Numbered from the stretch's first letter, positions 1 through 7,280 are shown. The stretch: DNA of 19,067 bases from Paratractidigestivibacter sp963658035 (GCA_963658035.1 CAVKOL010000030.1:1-19067); one strand, 5' to 3'. Notes: generated from the letters alone by a model not told the origin. Numbers and translations are program-made.

Positions 1-265
1 AGTTCTTGGCGGTGGTGCCGGCGCACATGATGCCCATGACGCCCATGGTGAAGTTGTACAGCTTGTTGCACCAGTCGATGATGGGCTGGGGCAGCTCGAT
101 GCCAATGACGCCCGGAAGCGTGGCGATCAACAGGAAGATCGACGACGTGAGGACGATTGGCATGCAGCCGAGAAAACCGTCTTTGATGGCCTGCAGGTAG
201 GGGTTGCGCCCTATCTTCTCGAAGAGCGGCTGCTGCTTTTCGAGCATCTTGATGATTGCGTCCAT
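1..265 (-). CDS. PTS lactose/cellobiose-type EIIC, N-terminal part (truncated by window edge)
   Basis: The first 88 residues of a sugar-specific PTS membrane permease are visible; the rest lies beyond position 1. The protein begins MDAIIKMLEKQQPLFEKIG and continues with the GRNPYLQAIKDGF segment and a first hydrophobic helix (about residues 33-52), ending in the MGIMCAGTTAKN stretch. The paralogous LacE in this window has the same motifs (ARNKYLKAIRDGF, ACAATTAKH), so the family call is firm, but the sugar cannot be told. The start is ATG at 265-263 on the minus strand, preceded by AAAGGAG at good spacing. The gene is divergent from a LacI-type regulator and shares a 316 bp intergenic region with a perfect 18 bp palindrome. 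Whether a IIB domain is fused at the C-terminus, as in LacE, is outside the window. Confidence 0.88.
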   Translation of the reverse strand, partial: MDAIIKMLEKQQPLFEKIGRNPYLQAIKDGFLGCMPIVLTSSIFLLIATLPGVIGIELPQPIIDWCNKLYNFTMGVMGIMCAGTTAKN

Positions 266-356
266 AGCGCTCCTTTTGCGTTGGATGCTTTACAGGGTCG
301 GCGGCCGCCTGGTGGTGATTGAGGTGTGGTGCTTGGTGCTTTGCCGCCGTAACGCG

Positions 357-406
357 CCGCTCCCTGCCCGGTGGGAGCGGATCGCTTGAGGTTGCCCGGT
401 AACCTC
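357..406 (-). promoter_or_regulatory. Two tandem small hairpins with the same loop in the PTS leader
   Basis: Two stem-loops lie upstream of the PTS gene. One has an 8 bp stem at 357-364/373-380; the other has a 6 bp stem at 388-393/401-406. Read on the minus strand, both loops carry ACCGGGC(A). The stems differ, so the loop is what is shared. This could be an RNA-binding or attenuator element in the PTS leader, or chance in GC-rich DNA. Neither is followed by a T-run on the minus strand. Confidence 0.35.
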
Positions 407-443
407 TTGCTGGCCAAAGTGGGCATTGTTGTGCGTTTTTGGG

Positions 444-461
444 AATGACAACGTTGTCATT
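444..461. promoter_or_regulatory. LacI-family operator palindrome (site 1)
   Basis: AATGACAACGTTGTCATT is a perfect 18 bp palindrome with a central CG, as is typical for LacI-family operators. A second copy of the left half (ATGACAACGT, 469-478) follows 25 bp downstream, with a poor right half. It lies between the divergent PTS gene and lacI-type gene. It resembles the three sites in the other PTS/lacI intergenic region (7039-7294), so the regulator is probably the adjacent LacI protein or its paralog. Confidence 0.72.
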
Positions 462-555
462 TGGCGTGATGACAACGTAAGCCAAAACGTGCGGCATCAT
501 GAGGGAAAAGCCGACGGGATTGGCGAACGGTGCCATTCTGCCGGTGAGCGGAATT

Positions 556-582
556 GTTCGAAGTTGTTCGAAAGGGTTCGAA
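556..582 (+). promoter_or_regulatory. Three phased GTTCGAA half-sites at the lacI start
   Basis: The core GTTCGA occurs at 556, 566 and 576, exactly 10 bp apart, running into the start codon at 582. The same phased array lies in the lacF/lacR intergenic region. Direct repeats at helical spacing are known for DeoR-family regulators such as LacR. The inference is that LacR represses this lacI gene, overlapping its ribosome binding site (AAAGGG, 571-576). Confidence 0.5.
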
Positions 583-1589
583 TGAGCAGAGAAGCGCACG
601 GCGGGCCGTCGATGGTGGACGTTGCGCGCGAGGCGGGCGTCTCGCTAAAAACCGTGTCGCGCGTGGTCAACGAGCCCGAAACGGTGCGCCCCGCCACCCG
701 CGACGCCGTGCACGCCGCGATGGAGCGGCTGGGGTTTCGCGCCAACTACGCCGCGCGCTCGCTCAAGCTGGGGTCGTACAAGACCGTTGGCCTGGTGTTC
801 TTTGAGCTTCACGGCGGCGAGTTAAGCGTGCTTTCGGGCATATCGGGCGCGGCAGCCGAGAAGGGCTACGCAATCACGCTGGTCACAGCGGGCCCCGGCG
901 AGCAACTGACGCTCGGCGAGGCCGCGCGGCGCATGGCCACCCTGCCCGTCGACGCGATGATCTTCAACCTGGGGCGCATGGTTGCCGACTTTGAGGGGTA
1001 CCGCTCGCCCACGGGGCTCAAGACCGTGATCGTCACCCCGTTTGAGCAGGCCGGATGCACTACGGTCTCGGACGACCAGGCGGGCGCGGCCCGCATGGCC
1101 ACGCAGCGGCTGATCGAGCTGGGGCACCGGCAGATCCGCTTCATCGCCGGCCCCAACGAGTCGCTGGCCAGCAAAAACCGCGAGCTTGGGTGGCGAGAAG
1201 CGCTGGCCCAAGCGGGGCTTGACGCGGCCGAGCCCCTGCGCGGTGACTGGGGCGCCGACTCCGGCTACGAGGCGGGCGCCCGCCTGGCCGCGGGCGACCC
1301 CGAGTGCACAGCCATTCTCGCCGGCAACGACAACATGGGCTACGGCGCGATGCTGGCCCTGCGCGACGCGGGCAAGGGCGTGCCGGGCGACGTGAGCATC
1401 ATCGGCTTCGACGACTCGCTGCCGGGGGTGGTGCCCAACTCGCAGCTTTCCTCGATTCGCTTTGACCACGCCGAGCTGGGACGACGCGCCTTCGAGGAGG
1501 CTCTTCTCGCCGACGCCGAACCCCGTCGGATCCTAGTCCCCGCAACCCTTGTGGAACGCGGCAGCCTGGGGGCCGCGCGTACGCGCTAG
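582..1589 (+). CDS. LacI-family transcriptional regulator, paralog 1
   Basis: A 335-residue repressor. Residues about 11-60 form the LacI helix-turn-helix and hinge: MVDVAREAGVSLKTVSRVVN, then the ANYAARSLKLG hinge helix. The rest is the periplasmic-binding-protein-like effector domain, with the late motif DVSIIGFDDSLPG. Start ATG 582 is chosen because it places the HTH near the N-terminus and has AAAGGG five bases upstream. ATG 612 (MVDVA) is a possible alternative. The open frame extends upstream to 426, but that region holds operators and looks non-coding. It is clearly paralogous to the LacI gene at 7351: both share RRMA-LPVD, DQAG, GWRE and RGDW segments. It is divergent from a PTS IIC gene and likely controls it in response to the transported sugar, which cannot be named. 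Its stop is 3 bp from the stop of the convergent HD gene, with no visible terminator between them. Confidence 0.9.
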   Translation: MSREAHGGPSMVDVAREAGVSLKTVSRVVNEPETVRPATRDAVHAAMERLGFRANYAARSLKLGSYKTVGLVFFELHGGELSVLSGISGAAAEKGYAITLVTAGPGEQLTLGEAARRMATLPVDAMIFNLGRMVADFEGYRSPTGLKTVIVTPFEQAGCTTVSDDQAGAARMATQRLIELGHRQIRFIAGPNESLASKNRELGWREALAQAGLDAAEPLRGDWGADSGYEAGARLAAGDPECTAILAGNDNMGYGAMLALRDAGKGVPGDVSIIGFDDSLPGVVPNSQLSSIRFDHAELGRRAFEEALLADAEPRRILVPATLVERGSLGAARTR

Positions 1590-1592
1590 GCC

Positions 1593-2117
1593 CTACTCCC
1601 CCACGCCAAAGGTAAGGTCGAGCAGGCGGGTGCCGGTGGCGGTGCGAAAGATGCGCTTGCGGGCGGCGGCGATCGCGGCGGGGCTGGCGTTGTCCTCAAA
1701 GAGGTTCACGAGGAAGTCGGCCTCAACCAAGGCCTGGTAGTCGAGGCCGCTGATGTCGTCGTAGGTGTGGTGGTGTCCCACGAGGAACGCCACGCGCGCG
1801 GCCCGGTCCTGCGAAAAGCCCACTTCAAGGAGCATCTGCTCAGCGAGATCGGGGCCCAGCTCCTCCTGGTACTTGCCGCTGCAGTTGCCGTACTTTTCCT
1901 CGGCGGGATGGATGCCGATGTCGTGGACAATCGCGGCCGCCTCAAGCGTGAGCTGGGTCGACACGTCAAGGCACTCGCCGTTGCCGATGGTCTTGGCGTA
2001 GCTCGCGACCTTAATGAAGTGCTGGATCCGCCGCGCGTCACCCGCGTCGAACTCGATCATCTTGACCATCAAATCTTGAAGCAGCCACTCCCTGCTCCCC
2101 AAGTCGTAGTCGCACAT
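1593..2117 (-). CDS. HD-domain phosphohydrolase
   Basis: A 174-residue metal-dependent hydrolase of the HD superfamily. The metal ligands are readable in order: H33 (RRIQHF), H65-D66 (AAIVHDIGIH), the histidine cluster 115-117 (VGHHHTYDD) and D134 (ALVEADFLVNL). This is the full H...HD...H...D signature, and the length fits small stand-alone HD proteins. Such proteins usually act on nucleotides or other phosphate esters; the substrate here is unknown. The start at 2117 has AAAGGGG seven bases upstream; M17 is a weaker alternative. No membrane segment or signal peptide is seen. It does not obviously belong to the sugar pathway and appears to be an independent gene between the first regulator and the hairpin-element cluster. 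Confidence 0.85.
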   Translation of the reverse strand: MCDYDLGSREWLLQDLMVKMIEFDAGDARRIQHFIKVASYAKTIGNGECLDVSTQLTLEAAAIVHDIGIHPAEEKYGNCSGKYQEELGPDLAEQMLLEVGFSQDRAARVAFLVGHHHTYDDISGLDYQALVEADFLVNLFEDNASPAAIAAARKRIFRTATGTRLLDLTFGVGE

Positions 2118-2176
2118 GCGCCTACCCCTTTCATCAACCCCACAGACGCCCCAATGATAGCCCGCCGCACACTCAA

Positions 2177-2306
2177 TTGCGAAAAGCGGCGGCAGTCTGG
2201 GTGATGGGTGAGTAGCGGCGGGAATTGGACTTGGGCCAACTGGGGTTTTGCGGGTTGGACCGCGCGGCTACTCGCCGCGGACCGATACTGCCGCCGCTTT
2301 TCGAAA
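2177..2306 (-). repeat. Long-hairpin element 1
   Basis: A perfect 17 bp inverted repeat, CGAAAAGCGGCGGCAGT at 2180-2196 and its complement at 2287-2303, encloses about 90 bp. Inside are inner arms GAGTAGC (2210-2216) and GCTACTC (2267-2273) and, near the centre, CAACTGGGGTTTTG (2237-2250). Read on the minus strand this is CAAAACCCCAGTTG, a motif shared with elements 2, 3 and 4. There is no open frame of interest. It lies between the HD gene start and galM, 40 bp from element 2. Confidence 0.75.
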
Positions 2307-2346
2307 ATAGGTGCGACGGGCGGCGGCCTCCTCGCGAACAAAAAAC

Positions 2347-2472
2347 GCGAAAGACGGGCGCAGTCGCGGAGGCTTGCGAGTAGAGACACCTTTTGGCCTC
2401 TGGTCAACTGGGGTTTTGTCGCCCCAAGTGACCGTCTACTCGCAAAGCTCGCGGACTGCGCCCGTCTTTCGC
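2347..2472 (-). repeat. Long-hairpin element 2
   Basis: A perfect 19 bp outer inverted repeat (2347-2365 / 2454-2472, GCGAAAGACGGGCGCAGTC) is followed inward by a partly paired 8 bp step and a perfect 11 bp inner stem, TTGCGAGTAGA (2374-2384) with 2435-2445. The stem is about 38 bp in total. The roughly 50-base loop carries the same CAACTGGGGTTTTG (2406-2419) as element 1. A-runs flank both ends. It sits just after the galM stop codon, so it might also end or process galM transcripts, but its size and conserved loop go beyond a simple terminator. Confidence 0.78.
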
Positions 2473-2489
2473 AAAAAATGTGGCGCATG

Positions 2490-2507
2490 GGCCCCGGCGC
2501 GGGCCCA
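2490..2507 (-). terminator. Possible GC stem-loop after galM
   Basis: GGGCCC at 2490-2495 and 2502-2507 frame a short GC-rich inverted repeat immediately after the galM stop codon (2516-2518). No clear T-run follows on the minus strand, so this is a weak terminator candidate, or part of the transcript-end structure together with element 2. Confidence 0.3.
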
Positions 2508-2515
2508 AACGCCCC

Positions 2516-3580
2516 TTATCTCACCGAGAAGTGCCAGACCACCGTCGACTCGAAGGGGTGGTTTGGGGTGCAGACGGGGTGGGGCCAGTCGGCGTGGTGG
2601 GAGTTGTCGGGATAGAACTCCGGCTCGAAGGCAAAGGCCTGTCGCGGCTGGTAGATAACCCCATCCTTGCCCGTGTCGCCCTCAAACCAGTTGCCGGTGT
2701 AGAAGTGCGCGCCCGGCGTGGTCAAAGAAATGCGCAGCTCGCGGCCGCTCGCCGGGTCGTACGCCACAAACGCGGGGCGCGGCGCGGCGTCCTCGACGTA
2801 GCCATCCACGCAAAAGCAGTGGTCGTAGCCGTGCGCGACCGCAAGCTGGTCGCAGTTGGCCTCGATGTCGCGGCCGATCGGCTTGGCCTCCCTAAAGTCA
2901 AACGGCGTGCCGGCCACCGCCGCAACGTCCCCGCGCGACACGTTATCCTCGCGTTGCGGCAGGTAGGAACCCGCAAAAATCTGTGCCTCCTGACCATAGA
3001 CCACACCCGAGCCGTGCCCCGCAAGGTTGAAGTAGCTGTGGTTGGTCATGTTCACAAACGTAGCCGCGTCGGTCTCGCAGCGATACTCAAGCCGCAGCTC
3101 GCAACCCCCGCCATCCCCCTCGGCCAGTGTATACGTCGCCGAGAAGACCCGGTTGCCCGGCAGGCCAAACTCGCCGTCCGCAAGCTCGCAGGTAAAGCGC
3201 ACCGCGTTGGCCGCCTCCAGGACCTCGGCCTCCCACACGCGCATGTGGAAGCCGCGCTTCCAATCGGTGTGGATGTTGTTGTCCCCGTCGTTTTTGGGCA
3301 GGTAGACATACTTGTCACCCGCCAAGACCTCGCCGCCTGCGGACCGGTTGGCCGAAGGCCCCACCGTCGCGCCAAAGCAGGCGCCGCTTGCCAGGTAGCC
3401 CTCAACGCTGTCGTAGCCCGGCAGCACATCGGCCACGGCGCCGTCGCGCCCCGGCACGCAAACCGCCTGGACCGAGGCGCCCAGATCCATAAGCCGCACC
3501 GTCGCGGCACCCGCGCGAAGCTCGTACAGGTGCACCGGGCATCCATCGGGCATCTCACCAAAAACCCAGGTAGAGACCAT
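2516..3580 (-). CDS. galM: Aldose 1-epimerase (galactose mutarotase)
   Basis: A 354-residue mutarotase that interconverts beta- and alpha-galactose, feeding galactokinase. Family marks include the NRSAGGEVLAGDKYVYLPKN segment (Asn-Arg of the sugar pocket), MTNHSYFNLAG with the conserved histidine, YDHCF, the TTPGAHFYTGN motif and, near the end, a glutamate-rich FAFEPEFYPDN segment that holds the usual catalytic base. The start MVSTWVFGEMPDG at 3580 is chosen because GGAGGGG lies just upstream; the frame opens earlier (3625), but that extension overlaps a stem-loop. It is the last gene of lacE-lacG-galM, 93 bp after lacG. Free galactose would arise from beta-galactosidase action or direct uptake. 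Confidence 0.92.
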   Translation of the reverse strand: MVSTWVFGEMPDGCPVHLYELRAGAATVRLMDLGASVQAVCVPGRDGAVADVLPGYDSVEGYLASGACFGATVGPSANRSAGGEVLAGDKYVYLPKNDGDNNIHTDWKRGFHMRVWEAEVLEAANAVRFTCELADGEFGLPGNRVFSATYTLAEGDGGGCELRLEYRCETDAATFVNMTNHSYFNLAGHGSGVVYGQEAQIFAGSYLPQREDNVSRGDVAAVAGTPFDFREAKPIGRDIEANCDQLAVAHGYDHCFCVDGYVEDAAPRPAFVAYDPASGRELRISLTTPGAHFYTGNWFEGDTGKDGVIYQPRQAFAFEPEFYPDNSHHADWPHPVCTPNHPFESTVVWHFSVR

Positions 3581-3601
3581 AAAACCCCTCCAAACAAAAG
3601 A

Positions 3602-3633
3602 CGCGCGCCGCAGCCCCACGGCCACGGCGCGCG
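3602..3633 (-). other. Intercistronic stem-loop between lacG and galM
   Basis: CGCGCGCCG (3602-3610) pairs perfectly with 3625-3633 over a 14-base loop. It lies in the 93 bp gap between lacG and galM and has no T-run, so it is more likely an mRNA processing or stabilising structure, or a weak attenuator, than a full terminator. Confidence 0.45.
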
Positions 3634-3673
3634 AAAGCGACGATCAAGCGACGACGACGCGCCCGCAAGACCG

Positions 3674-5110
3674 CTAGTCCAGGCGCCTCGTCTCGGCCAC
3701 GTGCTTGTACCAGTAGGCGCTCGCCTTGGGCGTGCGCTGCTGCGTGTCGAAGTCCACGTAGAAGAAACCGTAGCGCTTATTGTAGCCGTTGGTCCACGAG
3801 AACTGGTCCTGAAGGCTCCACAAGAAGTAGCCGCCCACGTTGACGCCCACCTTCATGGCCTCAAGCAGCCAGCGCAGGTGCTGCTCGATGTAGTCGATGC
3901 GCGGCTGGTCGTCCACAAAGCCGTCGGCATAGGGGTCCTTGTAGCCCATGCCGTTCTCGGTGATGAAGATCTGCTTGTAGTTGGGGTAGCGGTGCTTGAT
4001 GTAAACCAGCAGGTCAAAGAGGCCCTTGGGATAGATGATCCAGTCCCAGTCGGTGGTGGGGACGCCCGGCTTGTTGACGTGCTCGCCGATGCCCTTCACG
4101 CGCCAGCGGCCGGTGCCCTTCTCGCCGGTGCCGTTGTGGTGCAGGTCGTTCTCGCCGTCGTAGGCCTTAAGGAAGCGGCACTGGTAGTTGTTGACGCCCA
4201 GGTAGTCGTTCACGCGGGCGGCTTGGCGCATGACGGCCAGGTCCTCGTCGCGGATCTCGATGACCCCGCCCGAGACCGCGGCCAGGCGGTTTGCGACCTC
4301 AAGCGTGTCGGGCGCGTAGTCGCCGCGGAAGGTGGCGTCCAGCAAAAACTGGTTTTGTAGCACGTGCTCGTTGTTGGCGGCTCGAATGTCGCCAAAGTCG
4401 TTCTCGTCCAGGGGATACTTGAACTCCAGCGACTGGATGACGCCGATCTTGCCCTTGTGCCCGGCCTCGTGGAAGGCCAGCACGGCGCGGGCGTGGGCCA
4501 GCATCATGTTGTGCTCGCACTGGAAGGCCTCGGCCAGGTGGGCCTTCACGCCGCCGGGGAAGGTGCCCTCAATGTAGGTGTTGCTGGCGTCGGCCCAGAT
4601 CTCGTTGAAGGTGAACCAGTAGGTGACGTCGTCGGCGTACTCGGCAAAGCAGAACTTGGCGTACTCGACAAAGGCGTCGATGGTCTCGCGGCACAAGAAG
4701 TCGCCCTTCTCAAAGAAGGTCAGCGGCGTGTCGAAGTGGTGCAGCGTGACATAGGGCTCCACGTGATGGCGGCGGCACTCGGCAAACAGGTCGTGGTAGA
4801 ACTGCACGCCCTCGGGGTTGACCTCGCCCACGCCGTTGGGAAAGATGCGGCTCCAGGCAATGGAGAGGCGAATACCGTTGATGTGGAACTGCTCGCAAAG
4901 GGCCAGGTCAACGGGGTACTGGTTGTAGAAGTCAGAAGCGGGATCCGGCGAGAAGCGCCCCTGAGCGGCCAGGAAGTCGTCCCAGGCCACCTTGCCCTTG
5001 CCGTGGGTGCGGGTCTCGCCCTCGACCTGGTAGGCGGCGGTGGCCCCACCAAAGACGAAGTCGGCCGGGAACTGAGCGGGCGGGTTGGTGATGCTATCGG
5101 TTGCGGTCAT
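3674..5110 (-). CDS. lacG: 6-phospho-beta-galactosidase (GH1)
   Basis: A 478-residue cytoplasmic glycoside hydrolase of family GH1 that splits lactose-6-phosphate into glucose and galactose-6-phosphate. The N-terminal FVFGGATAAYQVEG is the GH1 signature. The acid/base Glu170 is in WFTFNE and the nucleophile Glu385 in IFITENGMGY. The phosphate-recognising loop is SWTNGYNKRYG (Ser438, Lys445, Tyr447), which marks phospho-glycosidases. Long stretches match my memory of Lactococcus LacG (VEPYVTLHHFDTP, DWDWIIYPKGL, RYGFFYVDFDTQ), so 6-phospho-beta-galactosidase fits better than 6-phospho-beta-glucosidase. The start MTATDS at 5110 gives the family length; its ribosome site is weak (TTGGAT), so translation may depend on the lacE mRNA. 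It lies 79 bp after lacE with a strong stem-loop in the gap. Confidence 0.92.
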   Translation of the reverse strand: MTATDSITNPPAQFPADFVFGGATAAYQVEGETRTHGKGKVAWDDFLAAQGRFSPDPASDFYNQYPVDLALCEQFHINGIRLSIAWSRIFPNGVGEVNPEGVQFYHDLFAECRRHHVEPYVTLHHFDTPLTFFEKGDFLCRETIDAFVEYAKFCFAEYADDVTYWFTFNEIWADASNTYIEGTFPGGVKAHLAEAFQCEHNMMLAHARAVLAFHEAGHKGKIGVIQSLEFKYPLDENDFGDIRAANNEHVLQNQFLLDATFRGDYAPDTLEVANRLAAVSGGVIEIRDEDLAVMRQAARVNDYLGVNNYQCRFLKAYDGENDLHHNGTGEKGTGRWRVKGIGEHVNKPGVPTTDWDWIIYPKGLFDLLVYIKHRYPNYKQIFITENGMGYKDPYADGFVDDQPRIDYIEQHLRWLLEAMKVGVNVGGYFLWSLQDQFSWTNGYNKRYGFFYVDFDTQQRTPKASAYWYKHVAETRRLD

Positions 5111-5145
5111 GGTTATCCAATCAAGCGCAGGTAGATGGCGAGAAG

Positions 5146-5181
5146 GGCGCCGGGCCCGGCTATGCGTGCGGGCCCGGCGCC
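5146..5181 (-). other. Intercistronic stem-loop between lacE and lacG
   Basis: A perfect 13 bp GC stem, GGCGCCGGGCCCG (5146-5158) with 5169-5181, encloses a 10-base loop 8 bp after the lacE stop codon. No T-run follows on the minus strand. It is well placed for partial termination or for protecting lacE mRNA, giving different lacE and lacG levels. A CTTCTCGCC/GGCGAGAAG motif (5137-5145) abuts the stem. Confidence 0.6.
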
Positions 5182-5189
5182 AGGGGGAA

Positions 5190-6995
5190 CTAGGAGAGCT
5201 GCTCGGCCACGAAGGCGAGGGACTTCTCGCCGTTTTGCGACAGCTCGATGTACTGCTTGCCGCGGCAGGCCACGCACTTGTTGCCCACGCGCTCGCAGTC
5301 CTTCTCGAGGTCGGCGAGGTAGCTCGCGGCCTGCGGGGCCAGAACGACCAGGTCGAAGTCGGGCAGCATGTCAACGTGGTTGCCGTAGGCCTCGGCCGCG
5401 GTCACCAGGTCGATGCCGGCCTCTTCGGCGGCCTTGGCCAGGCCGTTGGCGAGAAGACCCGAGGTACCGCCGCCCTGGCAAAGGACCAGGACGCGCTTGC
5501 CGTTGAGGTCGACGCCGTTCACGACGCCGGCGCCGGCACCGGCGGGGGCAGCGGGGGCCTCGGCGGCCGGGGCAGCCGCAGCGGCACCCGCGGAGTTCAG
5601 CCCAGCCGCGGCGCCGTCGGCAACGGACTTGGCGTCGGCGCGGCCCTGGAAGGCGTCGGTGAGCTTAGCGGCCTTCTCGGCGTTCTTGGCGGCCAGCTCC
5701 TCCTCGGAGACCTCGGCCTCCTCGGCGCACTTCTGGGCGTCGTAGACGCGGAAGAACGGGTAGTACAGGGCAAAGTCAACAACAAGGATGACGGCCAGGA
5801 AGACAAAGGCCAGGGGTTGGAAACCAAGGCCCAGGATGGTGCCGATGGGGCCTGGAGTGGTCCAGGGCAGGGTGTACATGAAGCCGTTCATGCCAAGGAC
5901 GTCGATGAAGATCTTCAAGATCCAGATGTTGGCGATGGGGGCCAGGACAAACGGCACGAAGAAGACGGGGTTAAGGACGATCGGGGCGGCAAAGAGCAGC
6001 GGCTCGTTGACGGCAAAGCACACGGGGACGACGGCCGCCTTGCCCACGGCGCGCATCTCCTTGGACTTGGCCATAAAGGCAAACATGAAGACCAAGACCA
6101 GGGTGGCGCCGGTGCCGCCCATGCAGACGACGAAGTACTGGGCGCCCTGGGTCAAAACGGCGGTGGCGTGCTGGCCGGCCTGGTAGGCGGCCATGTTGTC
6201 GGTCATGTTAGAGACAAGGGCGGCGGCGATGGCGGGCTCGACGATCGAGGGGCCGTGGACGCCCACAAACCAGAAGAGGCTCATGGCGCCGTAGATCACG
6301 GCAAGGCCAATGTAGCCGTCGGCGGCGGTGAACAGGGGCTGGAAGACCTTGATGACGCCCTGGGCAAAGCAGTAGCCAAACGCCGAGGTAAACGCGATGC
6401 TCACGACCCAAAAGATGGCGCAGCACACCGAGAACGGGATGATGTCCTTGAAGGTCTGCGAGATGTTGGGCGGCACCTGCTCGGGCATCTTGATGGTGAT
6501 GTTGCGGCTAATGAAGAACTTGTACACGATGCCCACGACAAAAGCCGAGATAAACGCGGTGAGAAGACCCTTGGAGCCCAGGTAGGCCACGTTGAGGCCG
6601 CTCAGGTCGCCGGTGACGTCGCTGATCATGTCGCTGGAGAGCAGCAAGAAGCCGATAATCGCCGCGCACATGCACGAGATGAAGTTGATCTGGTTGTTCT
6701 TGGGCAGGTCGCGGTTCTGGGCGTCGCAGAAGTGCTTGGCCGTGGTGGCGGCGCAGGCGACGGCGAGAATACCCATCGAGTAGTTGTAGGCCTTCCACAG
6801 CATGCCGTCGAAGTCCTCGGGCCAGTAGAAGCCCCAGATGTTGGGCACGGCCGAGACCAGGCAGAAGATGGACGAGAAGATGATGATGGGGATAACCGAG
6901 ATAAAGCCGTCGCGGATGGCCTTGAGGTACTTGTTGCGCGCGATCGCGTTGAAGAAGGGCTGGCCCTTCTCGATGGTCGCGATGAGCTTTTCCAT
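5190..6995 (-). CDS. lacE: PTS lactose-specific EIICB component
   Basis: A 601-residue fusion of the membrane permease (IIC, about residues 1-420) and the cytoplasmic phosphotransfer domain (IIB, about 495-601). IIC has many hydrophobic segments, plus the FVGVHGPSIVEPAI and FAVNEPLLFAAPIVLNP motifs; the Glu in NEPLLF is part of the sugar site in this family. IIB begins GKRVLVLCQGGGTSG, with Cys506 as the phosphorylated residue. An Ala/Pro-rich linker of about 60 residues joins them and makes the protein longer than the roughly 570 residues I recall for LacE. Start MEKLIATIEK at 6995 is chosen for the AAGGAG six bases upstream; the frame opens further upstream (7055) but would run through the operator at 7039. 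It heads the operon lacE-lacG-galM and takes phosphate from LacF. The truncated PTS gene at 1-265 is a paralog. Confidence 0.92.
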   Translation of the reverse strand: MEKLIATIEKGQPFFNAIARNKYLKAIRDGFISVIPIIIFSSIFCLVSAVPNIWGFYWPEDFDGMLWKAYNYSMGILAVACAATTAKHFCDAQNRDLPKNNQINFISCMCAAIIGFLLLSSDMISDVTGDLSGLNVAYLGSKGLLTAFISAFVVGIVYKFFISRNITIKMPEQVPPNISQTFKDIIPFSVCCAIFWVVSIAFTSAFGYCFAQGVIKVFQPLFTAADGYIGLAVIYGAMSLFWFVGVHGPSIVEPAIAAALVSNMTDNMAAYQAGQHATAVLTQGAQYFVVCMGGTGATLVLVFMFAFMAKSKEMRAVGKAAVVPVCFAVNEPLLFAAPIVLNPVFFVPFVLAPIANIWILKIFIDVLGMNGFMYTLPWTTPGPIGTILGLGFQPLAFVFLAVILVVDFALYYPFFRVYDAQKCAEEAEVSEEELAAKNAEKAAKLTDAFQGRADAKSVADGAAAGLNSAGAAAAAPAAEAPAAPAGAGAGVVNGVDLNGKRVLVLCQGGGTSGLLANGLAKAAEEAGIDLVTAAEAYGNHVDMLPDFDLVVLAPQAASYLADLEKDCERVGNKCVACRGKQYIELSQNGEKSLAFVAEQLS

Positions 6996-7038
6996 TCTTT
7001 GCTCCTTGGACGATGGGGCTTCACGTGGGCTTTGTTTG

Positions 7039-7056
7039 AATGGCGACGTTGCCATT
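7039..7056. promoter_or_regulatory. LacI-family operator palindrome (site 2, lacE-proximal)
   Basis: AATGGCGACGTTGCCATT is an 18 bp near-palindrome 44 bp upstream of the lacE start. On the minus strand it overlaps a possible -10 (TAAAAT, 7054-7059), where bound repressor would block lacE transcription; no good -35 was found. Its core is the exact reverse complement of the site at 7281-7294. Confidence 0.68.
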
Positions 7057-7155
7057 TTACGACACGCAAAAGCCTAGCGGGTTCATGCGAAGTGCAAAAC
7101 AAAAGGAACTAGGGGGTGCTGAGCAATCCTGCATGCCCGGTAGCGGTGTTTGCTC

Positions 7156-7173
7156 AATGTCAACGTTAACATT
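7156..7173. promoter_or_regulatory. LacI-family operator palindrome (site 3)
   Basis: AATGTCAACGTTAACATT matches its reverse complement at 16 of 18 positions and has the same AACGTT centre as the other sites. It is midway between lacE and the LacI gene, 117 bp from the site at 7039, a distance that would allow looping between sites. Confidence 0.6.
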
Positions 7174-7280
7174 CTGCGCAACAGACAGCGGCGAGAAGAC
7201 CGCGCGGGCCCTAAAGTGTCGGCGAGCGGCGCGTTCTTGTCCGCAGACGTTGTGTTGCCTAAAATCGAAGGCGGTGTATT

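Noticed and set aside
357..406. BglG/LicT-type RAT antiterminator site
   Set aside because: The hairpins are symmetric and lack the characteristic internal bulges and sequence of RAT elements, so I only describe them as paired hairpins.
426..581. Upstream extension of the first LacI gene from ATG 426
   Set aside because: It would translate through a perfect operator palindrome and the phased half-sites. It lacks a ribosome site and adds a non-conserved N-terminus.
2177..2472. Elements 1 and 2 as ordinary terminators or as a CRISPR array
   Set aside because: The stems are too long, the loops are 50 bases or more and conserved, and no T-run follows the stems. There are no regularly spaced short direct repeats with unique spacers anywhere in the window.
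2480..4360. A long plus-strand open frame opposite galM and lacG
   Set aside because: It has a low-complexity composition rich in Ala, Val, Arg and Gly, no family motif, and lies fully antisense to two well-supported genes. It is a GC-skew shadow. The same holds for the long frames opposite lacE (5085-7112), galT (8457-10040), galK (10184-11218) and lacR/lacF (11843-13102).
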